A stretch of DNA of 64,000 nucleotides from Desulfurivibrio alkaliphilus AHT 2 (GTDB lineage Bacteria; Desulfobacterota; Desulfobulbia; Desulfobulbales; Desulfurivibrionaceae). Under the pieces are notes generated by a model. That model did no database searches, had not been told where the DNA came from, and was given only the letters and a program-made list of their open reading frames with translations. Below are positions 52,626-61,351 of the stretch, one piece after another. The stretch lies in contig NC_014216.1 of assembly GCF_000092205.1 (NCBI RefSeq), forward strand, positions 2,485,742 through 2,549,741, given 5' to 3'. Within the stretch, counting starts at the first letter, position 1. Every line of letters begins with the position of its first letter. The position numbers were made by a program, and so were the translations under genes.

Positions 52626-52705
52626 ACGGTGTTCAGCTCGTCATGGGCGGCGCGAAAACTTTTGATTTTGCGCTGGTTTGCCGGTGCTGGAAAAAAATAC
52701 GGGGC
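52610..52705. repeat. 15-bp inverted repeat in the groES leader region
   Basis: GCCCCGTATTTTTTT (52,610-52,624) is exactly complementary to AAAAAAATACGGGGC (52,691-52,705), 66 bases apart. It competes with the ilvE terminator stem for the same GCCCCGT. The remaining bases to 52,859 hold the groES ribosome binding site and no CIRCE element. Confidence 0.6.
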
Positions 52706-52859
52706 GGCTCTTGATTTTTCCTTATCCCGTACATAGTGTTTGCGCCATCCTGTGGCAGATGGTTGCGTTTGCAATGTTTCCGGGCCCCCGCTGGGCGGTC
52801 CGGTTTATCGTTATGCAACCCCATTAAATATCAGATTAACGTAGAGATGGAGGTAGTCC

Positions 52860-53150
52860 ATGAAAATTCGGCCATTGAATGACCGTATTCTGGTCAAACG
52901 ACTGGAAGAGGAAGAAAAAACCAAGGGCGGGATCATTATCCCCGACAGCGCCAAGGAAAAACCGGCGGAAGGTACCGTGGAAGCGGTGGGCAACGGCCGC
53001 CTGAACGACAAAGGCGACCGGGTTCCGGTGGAGCTGAAGGTTGGCGACCGGGTACTGTTTTCCAAATACGGCGGCACCGAGATTAAGATCGAGGGCGAGG
53101 AGTACTTGATCATGCGCGAGGACGACATCCTCGGCGTGGTGGAGAAGTAG
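52860..53150 (+). CDS. groES: Co-chaperonin GroES
   Basis: This is a 96-residue co-chaperonin of standard length: [28 protein letters not shown] split over the first strands, the mobile-loop region and [15 protein letters not shown]. It caps the GroEL ring in the cytosol. GGAGGTAGTCC precedes the ATG. It is followed by groEL after 64 bases that hold a tandem 14-bp repeat (CCCGGATGTAACAG at 53,170-53,183 and 53,185-53,198). Confidence 0.98.
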   Translation: MKIRPLNDRILVKRLEEEEKTKGGIIIPDSAKEKPAEGTVEAVGNGRLNDKGDRVPVELKVGDRVLFSKYGGTEIKIEGEEYLIMREDDILGVVEK

Positions 53151-53160
53151 ACTGAACTGA

Positions 53161-54870
<1,710 letters not shown>

Positions 54871-54999
54871 GAAAACGTCCAGCAGCACCGCATCTTTGGG
54901 CGATCGGCCCGGCTTGCGGAGGGGACAGTTTTGAAAACTGTCCCCGATTACGCGGCGCCGGTTCGCTTGCCCAAATCTGCGGCACTGCTGAATGTTTTT
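54871..54999. repeat. Long inverted repeat, copy 4, with an extra 25-base palindrome in its loop
   Basis: CAGCAGcaCCGCA...TTGGGC (from 54,880) pairs with GCCCAA...TGCGGcaCTGCTG (to 54,990). In place of the short loop of copy 1 it holds a perfect 25-base hairpin at 54,921-54,945 (arms GGGGACAGTTTT and AAAACTGTCCCC, one-base centre). The structure follows groEL and may end its transcript. Confidence 0.82.
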
Positions 55000-55154
55000 C
55001 GTCCGTGCCAGCCTCTTTTTTTAGGCAGCTACGTTTTATTGTTTTTACAACGCCCTTGGCCGGGTTCCTCTTGGCCGAGGGCGTTTTTTTTGCTGCATCC
55101 GGGCGGGAAAACCGTTATCCTGCCCCGATTGCTGTTTGGTGGTTTTTGCTGATG

Positions 55155-55231
55155 GCGCCCGTAGCTCAGCTGGATAGAGCACCGGCCTTCTAAGCCGTAG
55201 GTCGCAGGTTCGAATCCTGCCGGGCGCGCCA
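55155..55231 (+). tRNA. tRNA-Arg (UCU)
   Basis: This 77-base gene includes encoded CCA. The acceptor GCGCCCG pairs with CGGGCGC, and the anticodon loop CTTCTAA has anticodon TCT. The T arm has GTTCGAATC. The first anticodon-stem pair is a C-T mismatch. It is immediately followed by accessory region 2; no duplicated 3' end was found inside the window. Confidence 0.95.
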
Positions 55232-55240
55232 GAAAAAAAT

Positions 55241-55279
55241 AAGGCAAATCAAGTAATTAAGCTTGGTTTGCCTTTCTCT
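55241..55279 (+). terminator. Terminator after tRNA-Arg
   Basis: AAGGCAAATCAAG (55,241-55,253) pairs with CTTGGTTTGCCTT (55,262-55,274), with one wobble, followed by TCTCTTTTT. Confidence 0.7.
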
Positions 55280-55425
55280 TTTTGTACCACAAATTTTCTC
55301 AAAAACAGCCCTTTTTGTGTCCCAAGTGTCCCAAGAGTGTCACCAAATATTTTATCTTTCGGTTTGTGATTTTACGTCACATTTTCCACTGTCCCAAAAT
55401 TGTCCCATCGGTCAAAAAAGATTGC

Positions 55426-55768
55426 GTTACTGCGTAACGACAAAAACCACTACCACCACCACCCGGCGGCACCAGCCGCCGATACCACCCTTCTATTTCC
55501 GGGAAGGCTGAGAACTCCCCCTGGTGCAGAATTTTCACCGGGTTAGTGGGTGGTGAAAATTCTGCACCACCCTGGTGGTGAAAAATTTGCACTGGGGTGG
55601 TGAAAATCCTGCACCAGGGTGGTGAACGACGTTCACCCTGAACCAGTCATTGGAACCAGTCATAAAAACCACCACCCCCTTTCCCCCTCCCCCATGGACG
55701 TATGGTCGAGGTGCAGGCAGTAGGTCCGTAATGGTGATGGGAGGAGGTGGTGTTACTGCGTAACGACA
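55426..55768. repeat. Iteron-like repeat field, candidate replication origin or control region
   Basis: This gene-free stretch holds a 17-bp direct repeat GTTACTGCGTAACGACA (55,426-55,442 and 55,752-55,768). GGTGAAAATTCTGCACC occurs at 55,552-55,568, with near copies at 55,577-55,593 and 55,599-55,615, and an exact inverse at 55,523-55,539. There is also a palindrome GGTGAACGACGTTCACC (55,621-55,637) and tandem GAACCAGTCAT (55,640 and 55,653). It lies next to a gene with a DnaA-like domain. No CDS is seen from 55,280 to 55,800. Confidence 0.65.
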
Positions 55769-55800
55769 GCAGGTGGGTGTAGGGGGAAGCTTAGAAATGA

Positions 55801-56217
55801 TTAAGATTTATTAATTTGCTTTGCGAGCTGCTCAATGAAGTCAAATACGCAATTCGCTGTCTTTGTGCGCTCTCTCTGTGTTAGTTCGGATAATAACTCG
55901 TCAACAGACTCGGCTATCGCTAAAGACTCAGGAAGAAAACGGTCTGTTGTGATTTTTGACCTCAGAAACTCCTGATTTAATTCAAAAATTATTTGATCAT
56001 CTTGAAATATTCTTCCTCTTCCAGTTTCCCACCACTCGATATTTATCCCAAGTTTGTTCAATAGCTTCTGCTCAAGTCCACGACTAGGTCGCCTTCTTCC
56101 AGAAAGCAAGGAAGACACATGTGAACGAGAGACACCAATTGCATGAGCTACTACTTCCTGTGTTAAATGTTGAGGGGCTTCGGTCATAACAATCCGAAGT
56201 TTTTCAGAAAAATCCAT
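55801..56217 (-). CDS. XRE-family transcriptional regulator
   Basis: This is a 138-residue regulator with an N-terminal Cro/CI-type helix-turn-helix (LTQEVVAHAIGVSRSHVSSLLSGRRRPSRGLEQKLL split over four helices) and a helical C-terminal region. The gene is AT-richer than its surroundings. GGAAGGATC precedes the ATG. It is divergent from the HTH/replication operon at 56,357, and a palindromic site lies between them, the usual layout for a repressor of an integrated element. Confidence 0.85.
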   Translation of the reverse strand: MDFSEKLRIVMTEAPQHLTQEVVAHAIGVSRSHVSSLLSGRRRPSRGLEQKLLNKLGINIEWWETGRGRIFQDDQIIFELNQEFLRSKITTDRFLPESLAIAESVDELLSELTQRERTKTANCVFDFIEQLAKQINKS

Positions 56218-56272
56218 AATGATCCTTCCTGCAAAAAAAAGTTGCGAATAACAACAAAAAACAATACATTAT

Positions 56273-56285
56273 TGACACAGTGTCA
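56273..56285. promoter_or_regulatory. Palindromic operator between divergent genes
   Basis: TGACACAGTGTCA is a perfect 6+1+6 palindrome overlapping a TTGACA box (56,272-56,277) between the XRE gene and the HTH/replication operon. It is likely bound by the XRE protein. Confidence 0.5.
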
Positions 56286-56356
56286 TTTCGTGTCGTTTCG
56301 TAGTGTATCGGGCCTGGTCAGTTCTCCAAATTAGTTATACTCAAAAGGGTGCAAAA

Positions 56357-56632
56357 ATGTCCACATCCAAAATCATCTACAGTCAATATCCCGGGCGAAT
56401 CACGCTGACGCCTGACGAGTTAGCTGGCTTATTGGCTGTTAGTGCTCACAGGATACGGCTCGCTGTAGCACGGGGGCGGTGGCCCATCCCCCACCGTAGG
56501 ATAGGCCGGCGGATTATGTTCCCGGTGGCGGCGGTCGTCGAGTATCTCGACCATGGCGGTTCGGCGCCACCCCGGAGAGGTCCGGGCCGCCCCCGAAAAG
56601 CCGATCAGGTCCAGGCCAATCAGGGGAGGTAA
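56357..56632 (+). CDS. Small helix-turn-helix DNA-binding protein
   Basis: This is a 91-residue protein with an excisionase/MerR-type pattern: ITLTPDELAGLLAVSAHRIRLAVARGRWPIPHRRIGRRIMFPVAAVVEYLD, then a proline/arginine-rich, AT-hook-like tail (PPRRGPGRPRKADQ). ATG 56,357 follows AAAGGGTGC. It precedes the replication gene by 3 bases and may control excision or copy number. Confidence 0.82.
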   Translation: MSTSKIIYSQYPGRITLTPDELAGLLAVSAHRIRLAVARGRWPIPHRRIGRRIMFPVAAVVEYLDHGGSAPPRRGPGRPRKADQVQANQGR

Positions 56633-56635
56633 TCC

Positions 56636-57490
56636 ATGTCGATGGAGATGATGGTCAGGGCTCTCCAAGTCCGCGTCGGCAATCCAACCAGAAAATTAAT
56701 CCTATTAAAGTTGGCTGACAACGCCAACGACGCAGGCGAGTGCTGGCCATCCTACCAGCATATCGCGGATCAGTGCGAAGTCAGCAGGAGGTCAGTTATT
56801 CATCATGTTGCTGCACTATGTAGTGCCGGGCTGATAACCAGAAAACACCGCAACCAACCCGATAAAACCCACACCAATGCCAGCAATCTCTACATTCTCC
56901 GTTTGTCCCCGATGTCGGATGCCGACATCGACCCGCCAACATCATTTCCATCCAAGTCGGGTGCCGACAGCACCCCGGCCAGCAAGTCTACAGCAACCGC
57001 AAATGAGCCACCAGATACCGTGTCCCAGGCGGACTCAGAGGAGATTGATGAATATGTACACCTAGCCGAACGCCACGGCGGGCCAGAAAAATGCCGTAAT
57101 CCTCGTGGACTGCGGCGGTATCTGCGCCGGCACGGCCTCACTGATGACCACCGGGCCGAAATGGTAGAATGGCGGGCGGCTGATGAGGCAGCCCGGGGCC
57201 TACAAGAGACCATCGCAGCAGCAGAGGCAGACGATCATCCTGATCACCCACCGGAACCGCCGCAAGAGTGGGTGGCGGCACGTGAGCATTTGCGGTGCCG
57301 GGTGCCGGACGGTGAGTATCATCTTTGGATAGAGCCGCTTCGCGCCAAAACCCATAACGGAGAACTATTAATCCTGGCCGACAATAAGGAGTGGGCCGCC
57401 CGAGTGCGGGATCGATACGGCGACCTCATCAGAGCCTCAATAGAGGCCGCCGGCGGCGGCGAATACAGTATTACGGCAGCACCATTATAG
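56636..57490 (+). CDS. Replication-type protein with HTH and DnaA-N-like domains
   Basis: This is a 284-residue protein. Residues 1-90 form a helix-turn-helix domain as in replication initiators (NPTRKLILLKLADNANDAGECWPSYQHIADQCEVSRRSVIHHV split). A linker follows, and the C-terminal 75 residues resemble DnaA domain I (EWVAAREHLRCRVPDGEYHLWIEPLRAKTHNGELLILADN split, ending in DRYGDLIRASIEAAG). GGGGAGGTAATCC precedes the ATG. With the repeat field at 55,426-55,768 it may form a plasmid-like initiation system for the element. Confidence 0.78.
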   Translation: MSMEMMVRALQVRVGNPTRKLILLKLADNANDAGECWPSYQHIADQCEVSRRSVIHHVAALCSAGLITRKHRNQPDKTHTNASNLYILRLSPMSDADIDPPTSFPSKSGADSTPASKSTATANEPPDTVSQADSEEIDEYVHLAERHGGPEKCRNPRGLRRYLRRHGLTDDHRAEMVEWRAADEAARGLQETIAAAEADDHPDHPPEPPQEWVAAREHLRCRVPDGEYHLWIEPLRAKTHNGELLILADNKEWAARVRDRYGDLIRASIEAAGGGEYSITAAPL

Positions 57491-57583
57491 GACACCAGAG
57501 ACCGCCCACGCTGACGCGAGAGGGCGACAGAGTCCGCACCCTGCCCCAGACGATTACTAACCCCCATAAGAGGTATTGAGATC

Positions 57584-58495
57584 ATGAGAGGCAGCATCAA
57601 ATGGCAGGTGCAAGAAATCAGTAAGAGCGTCAACCACATTGGGACAAGCCGCCACTCTGCAAAGGAGACCGCCAGGTCGGCCGGGGCCAGGACTTCGGCG
57701 CAGGTGGCCGAAAAGACAGGCATCCATTCCTATCGTACCCGGGAAGCGTATTTGAAGGTGTGGCGACAGTGCCTGTCTCACTCCAAAGAGCACCACGGTG
57801 TGAAAGACATCACCAAACTGACCGGCGAGCATGTGCAGTCGTTTCTTTCGTCGAGAATTGCCGACGGCGTTAGCCGCCAGACTTACGGCCAGGCGGCGGC
57901 AGCCTTGGGCAAGCTGGAAAGTGCGTTGAATAGCTATGCGACTTCCAAGGGGCTGGAGCGAAGCTATGACTTCCGCACTGAGATCCGGACACTCCGCCAT
58001 GAGGCCCGCGATTTGAGGACTATGGAGGCCGGCAGGGCTTTCCGCGATCCGGACCGGGTAATGGCGGGGCTGCGTGATCCAGATTACCGCCTGACGGCGG
58101 CGATCCAGCGAGAAACCGGATGTCGGCTCAGCGAGGCCACGCTTATCCGCGCGGAGCAGTTGCGGGGTGGCGGCCAGGTCGAGATCCGGGGCAAGGGCGG
58201 CAAGGAGCGGACGTTGCGGATGTCAGCCGATACCTATCGGCAGCTGGCGGCCAGGATCGCGGAGCAAGGAGAGCACCGCGTCAGCCGTGACGCCTATCGG
58301 GCCGCAGTTAGCAGGGCCGCCGAGGCGGCCGGAGAGCGTGGCAGCAATCATGGTTTCCGCCACCTCTGGGTCCAGGAGCGGTTTCGGGAAAAAATAGGGT
58401 ACGGAATGAGCAGAGAGCAGGCCATGGCAGAGGTTAGCCGGGAAATCGGTCATGAGCGGCCGGATATCACCCTACACTACCTAGGAGGCCGCTAA
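57584..58495 (+). CDS. Tyrosine recombinase/integrase, accessory region 2
   Basis: This is a 303-residue recombinase. A SAM-like N-terminal domain (TREAYLKVWRQCLSHSKEHHGV, ITKLTGEHVQSFL) precedes the catalytic domain with RETGCRLSEATLI (R), IRGKGGKERTL, HGFRHLWVQERF (H-x-x-R variant) and GHERPDITLHYLGGR (H and Y). The gene is collinear with the HTH and replication genes, a layout seen in small mobile elements. It probably mobilises region 2, but its target site is not identifiable here. Confidence 0.88.
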   Translation: MRGSIKWQVQEISKSVNHIGTSRHSAKETARSAGARTSAQVAEKTGIHSYRTREAYLKVWRQCLSHSKEHHGVKDITKLTGEHVQSFLSSRIADGVSRQTYGQAAAALGKLESALNSYATSKGLERSYDFRTEIRTLRHEARDLRTMEAGRAFRDPDRVMAGLRDPDYRLTAAIQRETGCRLSEATLIRAEQLRGGGQVEIRGKGGKERTLRMSADTYRQLAARIAEQGEHRVSRDAYRAAVSRAAEAAGERGSNHGFRHLWVQERFREKIGYGMSREQAMAEVSREIGHERPDITLHYLGGR

Positions 58496-59059
58496 GTTGC
58501 GGCTATGTCGATTTGCCGCAGGGTAGCGCGTATTCGTTGCCCCGCGCCGGGTGGTGGTGGTGAGTTTGAAGCATTTTTTATCGAGGTAGCTTTCCTCGTC
58601 TATATCAACAGCATCACAGTCCGCCTCTGCGGTACTGGTTTTCGGCTTGCTGGAGCCGCCATGGGTTGGGTCACGGGCCATGGTCCGTGTCTGCTCGCCA
58701 CCGGGAGAGGTTCGCAACTGCGATTAAACTTTGCCGGTGGTGACGTGTTGGGAGACCAACCAAGTACGCCTCTGCGCTTAAACTGGTTGGGTTTTTCCGA
58801 ACGCTGACGTGAGCAGATATTAGTCGGGTCAGCAACGGGTCGCGCTAGGGCGACAGGTACAGCTACTGGGGTTGTTATCGCCACATTATCGACATGATAC
58901 TGCAGCAGTCAAGAATTTTTTTGGGCAGGAAAGGTGCCGGATGCGATGGCGTCCCCGTTTATTTCGCGGGTGCTCAATAAACGGGGACGCGCGCCGTACC
59001 TGCGATTGCTGGCGGTGGCCTTCGTTTATCATAAACACAAATAATAAATGCCAAAATAA
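58496..59059. other. Gene-free stretch with terminator and REP-like hairpin
   Basis: No credible gene is seen. CCAACCA (58,756-58,762) pairs with TGGTTGG (58,784-58,790) before GTTTTT, a terminator for the recombinase unit. GCGTCCCCGTTTATT (58,949-58,963) is exactly complementary to 58,976-58,990 and forms a 15-bp hairpin with a 12-base loop. Confidence 0.65.
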
Positions 59060-59617
59060 ATGGATGTGGCCAAATTGGATACGCTGACGGGAGCTACCGC
59101 CGATGATCGGCGGCGGCTCCTCAAATGGTACGCAGGCATGTCCGACGCGCAGCGCGTCGTCGTTGCGGCGCATCAGACTACGCTGATGCGCCGCCGCCGA
59201 CACTTGCGCGCCGAGGCCGGCCAGGACGTCTTTGCCTATGCTATGTTCGTGGCGGCGCTGTACCAGCTTCGCCACGCAAAAGAATCCCTTGGCCGTCGCC
59301 GGCAGCAGCCGCCTGAGCAGCTGGCGCTGCTGGAGCGGCTGCGGCAGGCCGGCCAGGGATGTCGTCGACCGAAAAAACGTGGACCGGGTGAAAAAGCAGA
59401 GGCGTTTATCCGTGCCCATTATGATTGGCTGCCCTCGGCCATGGAGCGGGAGTCACTGGACAGGGTGCTGGATTTTATCCGGCGGGAGTACCGGCTGCGG
59501 TTTTCTAGATCTACGTTTTATCAGGCGTTCCAGCGGATCCAAAAAAACATGGCTGACTGGGAGGCAGCGTGCGATGACACCAAGGCCGAAAAGGTGCCCG
59601 ACTTCGTCGGTAGCTGA
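59060..59617 (+). CDS. Unknown protein A, accessory region 2
   Basis: This is a 185-residue, strongly basic, helical protein I do not recognise. It has an Arg-rich stretch (TLMRRRRHLRAEAGQDVF), a linker GCRRPKKRGPGEKAEAF and a C-terminal helix-turn-helix-like part (DRVLDFIRREYRLRFSRSTFYQAFQRI). No good Shine-Dalgarno sequence is seen. It overlaps the next gene by 44 bases. A DNA- or RNA-binding role is suggested by its charge. Confidence 0.6.
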   Translation: MDVAKLDTLTGATADDRRRLLKWYAGMSDAQRVVVAAHQTTLMRRRRHLRAEAGQDVFAYAMFVAALYQLRHAKESLGRRRQQPPEQLALLERLRQAGQGCRRPKKRGPGEKAEAFIRAHYDWLPSAMERESLDRVLDFIRREYRLRFSRSTFYQAFQRIQKNMADWEAACDDTKAEKVPDFVGS

Positions 59618-60155
59618 ATATCGGGCCGCCTGGCTGCCGGAGCTGGTACATCCGGCAGCGCCGGCAGCCGGTAATCGCCATAAGCGTTACCCGGGTATTG
59701 CCGGTTTTGAGCTGGCCATCGTCGATCAGATCCGGACCAGGTTGCTGGTGGCCACCGCCACCAACAACTTGGTCAAAAGGAAACCAGGAGAAATCGGAGA
59801 GCTCTTGCAATGGCCGCTGCTGCCACTATGGGACGTCTTCGGGTGCCTGGTCGAACTGCGACCATATCCCGTACTGGATCACTTTGTTGCCATTGGGCGG
59901 AGCGAGTTAGTTGGCCTGATCAGGGGGATGCGGATCGACAAAAAGAAGGTCAGCCAAGGCCAAGCGGTAGAGGCGCTTTTTACCAGCCGGAAGCTAGCCG
60001 TGTGGGGGCACAGCCTGGAGCAATATTTTTACCGGTTTCCAGTCATCGCTGCTTCGGATGGCCGGCCGAGGGAGTTTTTTATTCTTCGTTTTGATGCTGA
60101 AGGCGGCCTGCGGCAGCAGCACAATTCTTTTTTCGCCCCACCCCGCTGGGGGTGA
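59574..60155 (+). CDS. Unknown protein B, accessory region 2
   Basis: This is a 193-residue protein I do not recognise. ATG 59,574 lies inside gene A and follows GAGGCAGCGTGCG. Features are YPGIAGFELAIVDQIRTRLLVATATNN, LWDVFGCLVELRPYP and a C-terminal FYRFPVIAASDGRPREFFILRFDAEGG. The last codons enter a strong hairpin (60,127-60,172) that serves as terminator. It is probably translated together with gene A. Confidence 0.65.
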   Translation: MTPRPKRCPTSSVAEYRAAWLPELVHPAAPAAGNRHKRYPGIAGFELAIVDQIRTRLLVATATNNLVKRKPGEIGELLQWPLLPLWDVFGCLVELRPYPVLDHFVAIGRSELVGLIRGMRIDKKKVSQGQAVEALFTSRKLAVWGHSLEQYFYRFPVIAASDGRPREFFILRFDAEGGLRQQHNSFFAPPRWG

Positions 60156-60172
60156 GGGCGGGGCGAAAAAAG
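60127..60172. terminator. Bidirectional terminator
   Basis: CTTTTTTCGCCCC (60,127-60,139) pairs exactly with GGGGCGAAAAAAG (60,160-60,172). It ends the region-2 plus-strand unit and can also end the HicAB transcript. Confidence 0.8.
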
Positions 60173-60297
60173 AAAATGTTTTGTCAAGGAGTTACCGTCA
60201 GGGTCGTGATTGAGCAGTTGGCGATTGAAGCCGACTAGCTTTCCGTCGCCGGGATGACCGAGCAGGAGTTTGATGATTATCTGAGCGTTACGCATTG

Positions 60298-60633
60298 TTA
60301 GTGGGAGTGTATCGCCTGATCAAGGGTTTCGGCTACCCACTTGTTGATGCTTTTGCCGGCGGCCGCAGCAGTGGCGGCAATTTCGGCGTGCAAGGACGAA
60401 TCGACTCGAACCACGAAACGGCCGGAAAAGGGTTTTTCCGGTTTTCGGCCGGCCTTCTCGCAGCTCTCAATATAAAAATCCACCGCTTCAACAAAGGCCT
60501 TCTTCAACTCAGCGGCAGTTTCGCCGTGAAAACCAACCGTGTCACGAATGCCAAGAAGGTGTCCAAAAAAAATGTTGTCCTCGGGGTCAAAGTCTATTTT
60601 GGCGGTGTATCCCCTGTGTTTAAGAGTATTCAT
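60298..60633 (-). CDS. hicB: HicB-family antitoxin
   Basis: This is a 111-residue HicB protein. The N-terminal RNase-H-like half has YTAKIDFDPEDNIFFGHLLGIRD and TVGFHGETAAELKKAFVEAVDFY; the C-terminal ribbon-helix-helix has FVVRVDSSLHAEIAATAAAAGKSINKWVAETL. It neutralises HicA and represses the operon. It overlaps hicA by 4 bases (ATGA). Confidence 0.93.
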   Translation of the reverse strand: MNTLKHRGYTAKIDFDPEDNIFFGHLLGIRDTVGFHGETAAELKKAFVEAVDFYIESCEKAGRKPEKPFSGRFVVRVDSSLHAEIAATAAAAGKSINKWVAETLDQAIHSH

Positions 60634-60884
60634 GGCTTGATCCCCGCTCTTGTTAAAAAATCTCTGGCGTCACGAACCTGATAGCGTTTCGCTTCCTTGG
60701 CTGGATGCGGTCTATGGAAGTCTCCTTTTTCGCCTTTGAGGATAAAGGCTACCCGCGAACCATCACCTTCAATAACCTCGGCGCCCAGGGCCTTGAACAA
60801 GGCTTCAATGCGTCTCCACTCAATGCCGGTCGGAGTCGGCTTGGCAAAAATGGAGGCAAGTGTATGGTGATGTCTGCTGTTCAT
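60630..60884 (-). CDS. hicA: HicA-family mRNA interferase toxin
   Basis: This is an 84-residue HicA toxin, of usual length, with SIFAKPTPTGIEWRRIEALFKALGAEV (split), GSRVAFILKG and the catalytic histidine in FHRPHP. Its start codon lies about 10 bases from a near-consensus -10 box, leaving almost no leader, and no Shine-Dalgarno sequence is present. It cleaves mRNA when HicB is depleted. Confidence 0.92.
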   Translation of the reverse strand: MNSRHHHTLASIFAKPTPTGIEWRRIEALFKALGAEVIEGDGSRVAFILKGEKGDFHRPHPAKEAKRYQVRDARDFLTRAGIKP

Positions 60885-60893
60885 CGCACAGAA

Positions 60894-60922
60894 ATGATAC
60901 TAATTGGCAGTATCGTTGTCAA
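60894..60922 (-). promoter_or_regulatory. hicAB promoter with overlapping operator
   Basis: On the minus strand TTGACA (complement of 60,917-60,922), a 17-base spacer and TATCAT (complement of 60,894-60,899) form a near-consensus promoter. An inverted repeat GATACT (60,896-60,901)/AGTATC (60,909-60,914) overlaps it, the expected place for HicB binding. The predicted start of transcription is within a few bases of the hicA ATG. Confidence 0.7.
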
Positions 60923-60929
60923 TGGAATT

Positions 60930-61351
60930 GGCTGATCGCCGCCGGCGTCTCGCAGGGGCGTTTACCCAATCTCTTAGGTGATTGAGAAAGCAAAAGTTGA
61001 ACAAGGCGCCATTTTACCCTTGAAGCTACCGAAAAATTTGAGTAGCTTTTCCTATAAAGTGCGTAGATAAGCCAAAATGCCAAGCCGGGGTAAGGCATGA
61101 TTAAACCGAATTTCACACAAGGCAACGCATCAAGCCACAGCCGCTCTGGGTATACCACCCTGGGCGGCTTTTCTGTGTTTTGTGAAATATCAAGCCGTTC
61201 GAGCCACTGCGCTTCTCAGCAGCATCGCAAGCAAGCTTGCTCAGCTACCTGCGATGCTTGAGGCTCAACGCCTGTGCCGTTGGGCACCGAGGGCAAGCTT
61301 TCTGCGAGCCACAGGCTGGACACCTTTAATCAAGGAGGTCTCTAAGTCAAC
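60930..61351. other. Gene-free stretch with hairpins upstream of the methyltransferase
   Basis: No gene is seen. AGCCGC (61,139-61,144) pairs with GCGGCT (61,164-61,169) before TTTTC, a terminator-like hairpin. AGCATCGCA (61,221-61,229) pairs with TGCGATGCT (61,250-61,258) around a perfect palindrome AGCAAGCTTGCT (61,230-61,241). AAGGAGGT about 12 bases before 61,352 is the ribosome binding site of the methyltransferase. Confidence 0.55.

Noticed and set aside
55426-55768. CRISPR array
   Set aside because: The repeats are short, few, partly inverted and without regular spacers, and no cas genes are present.
60295-60681. A plus-strand frame over hicB
   Set aside because: It lies antisense to a convincing HicB with a coupled HicA.
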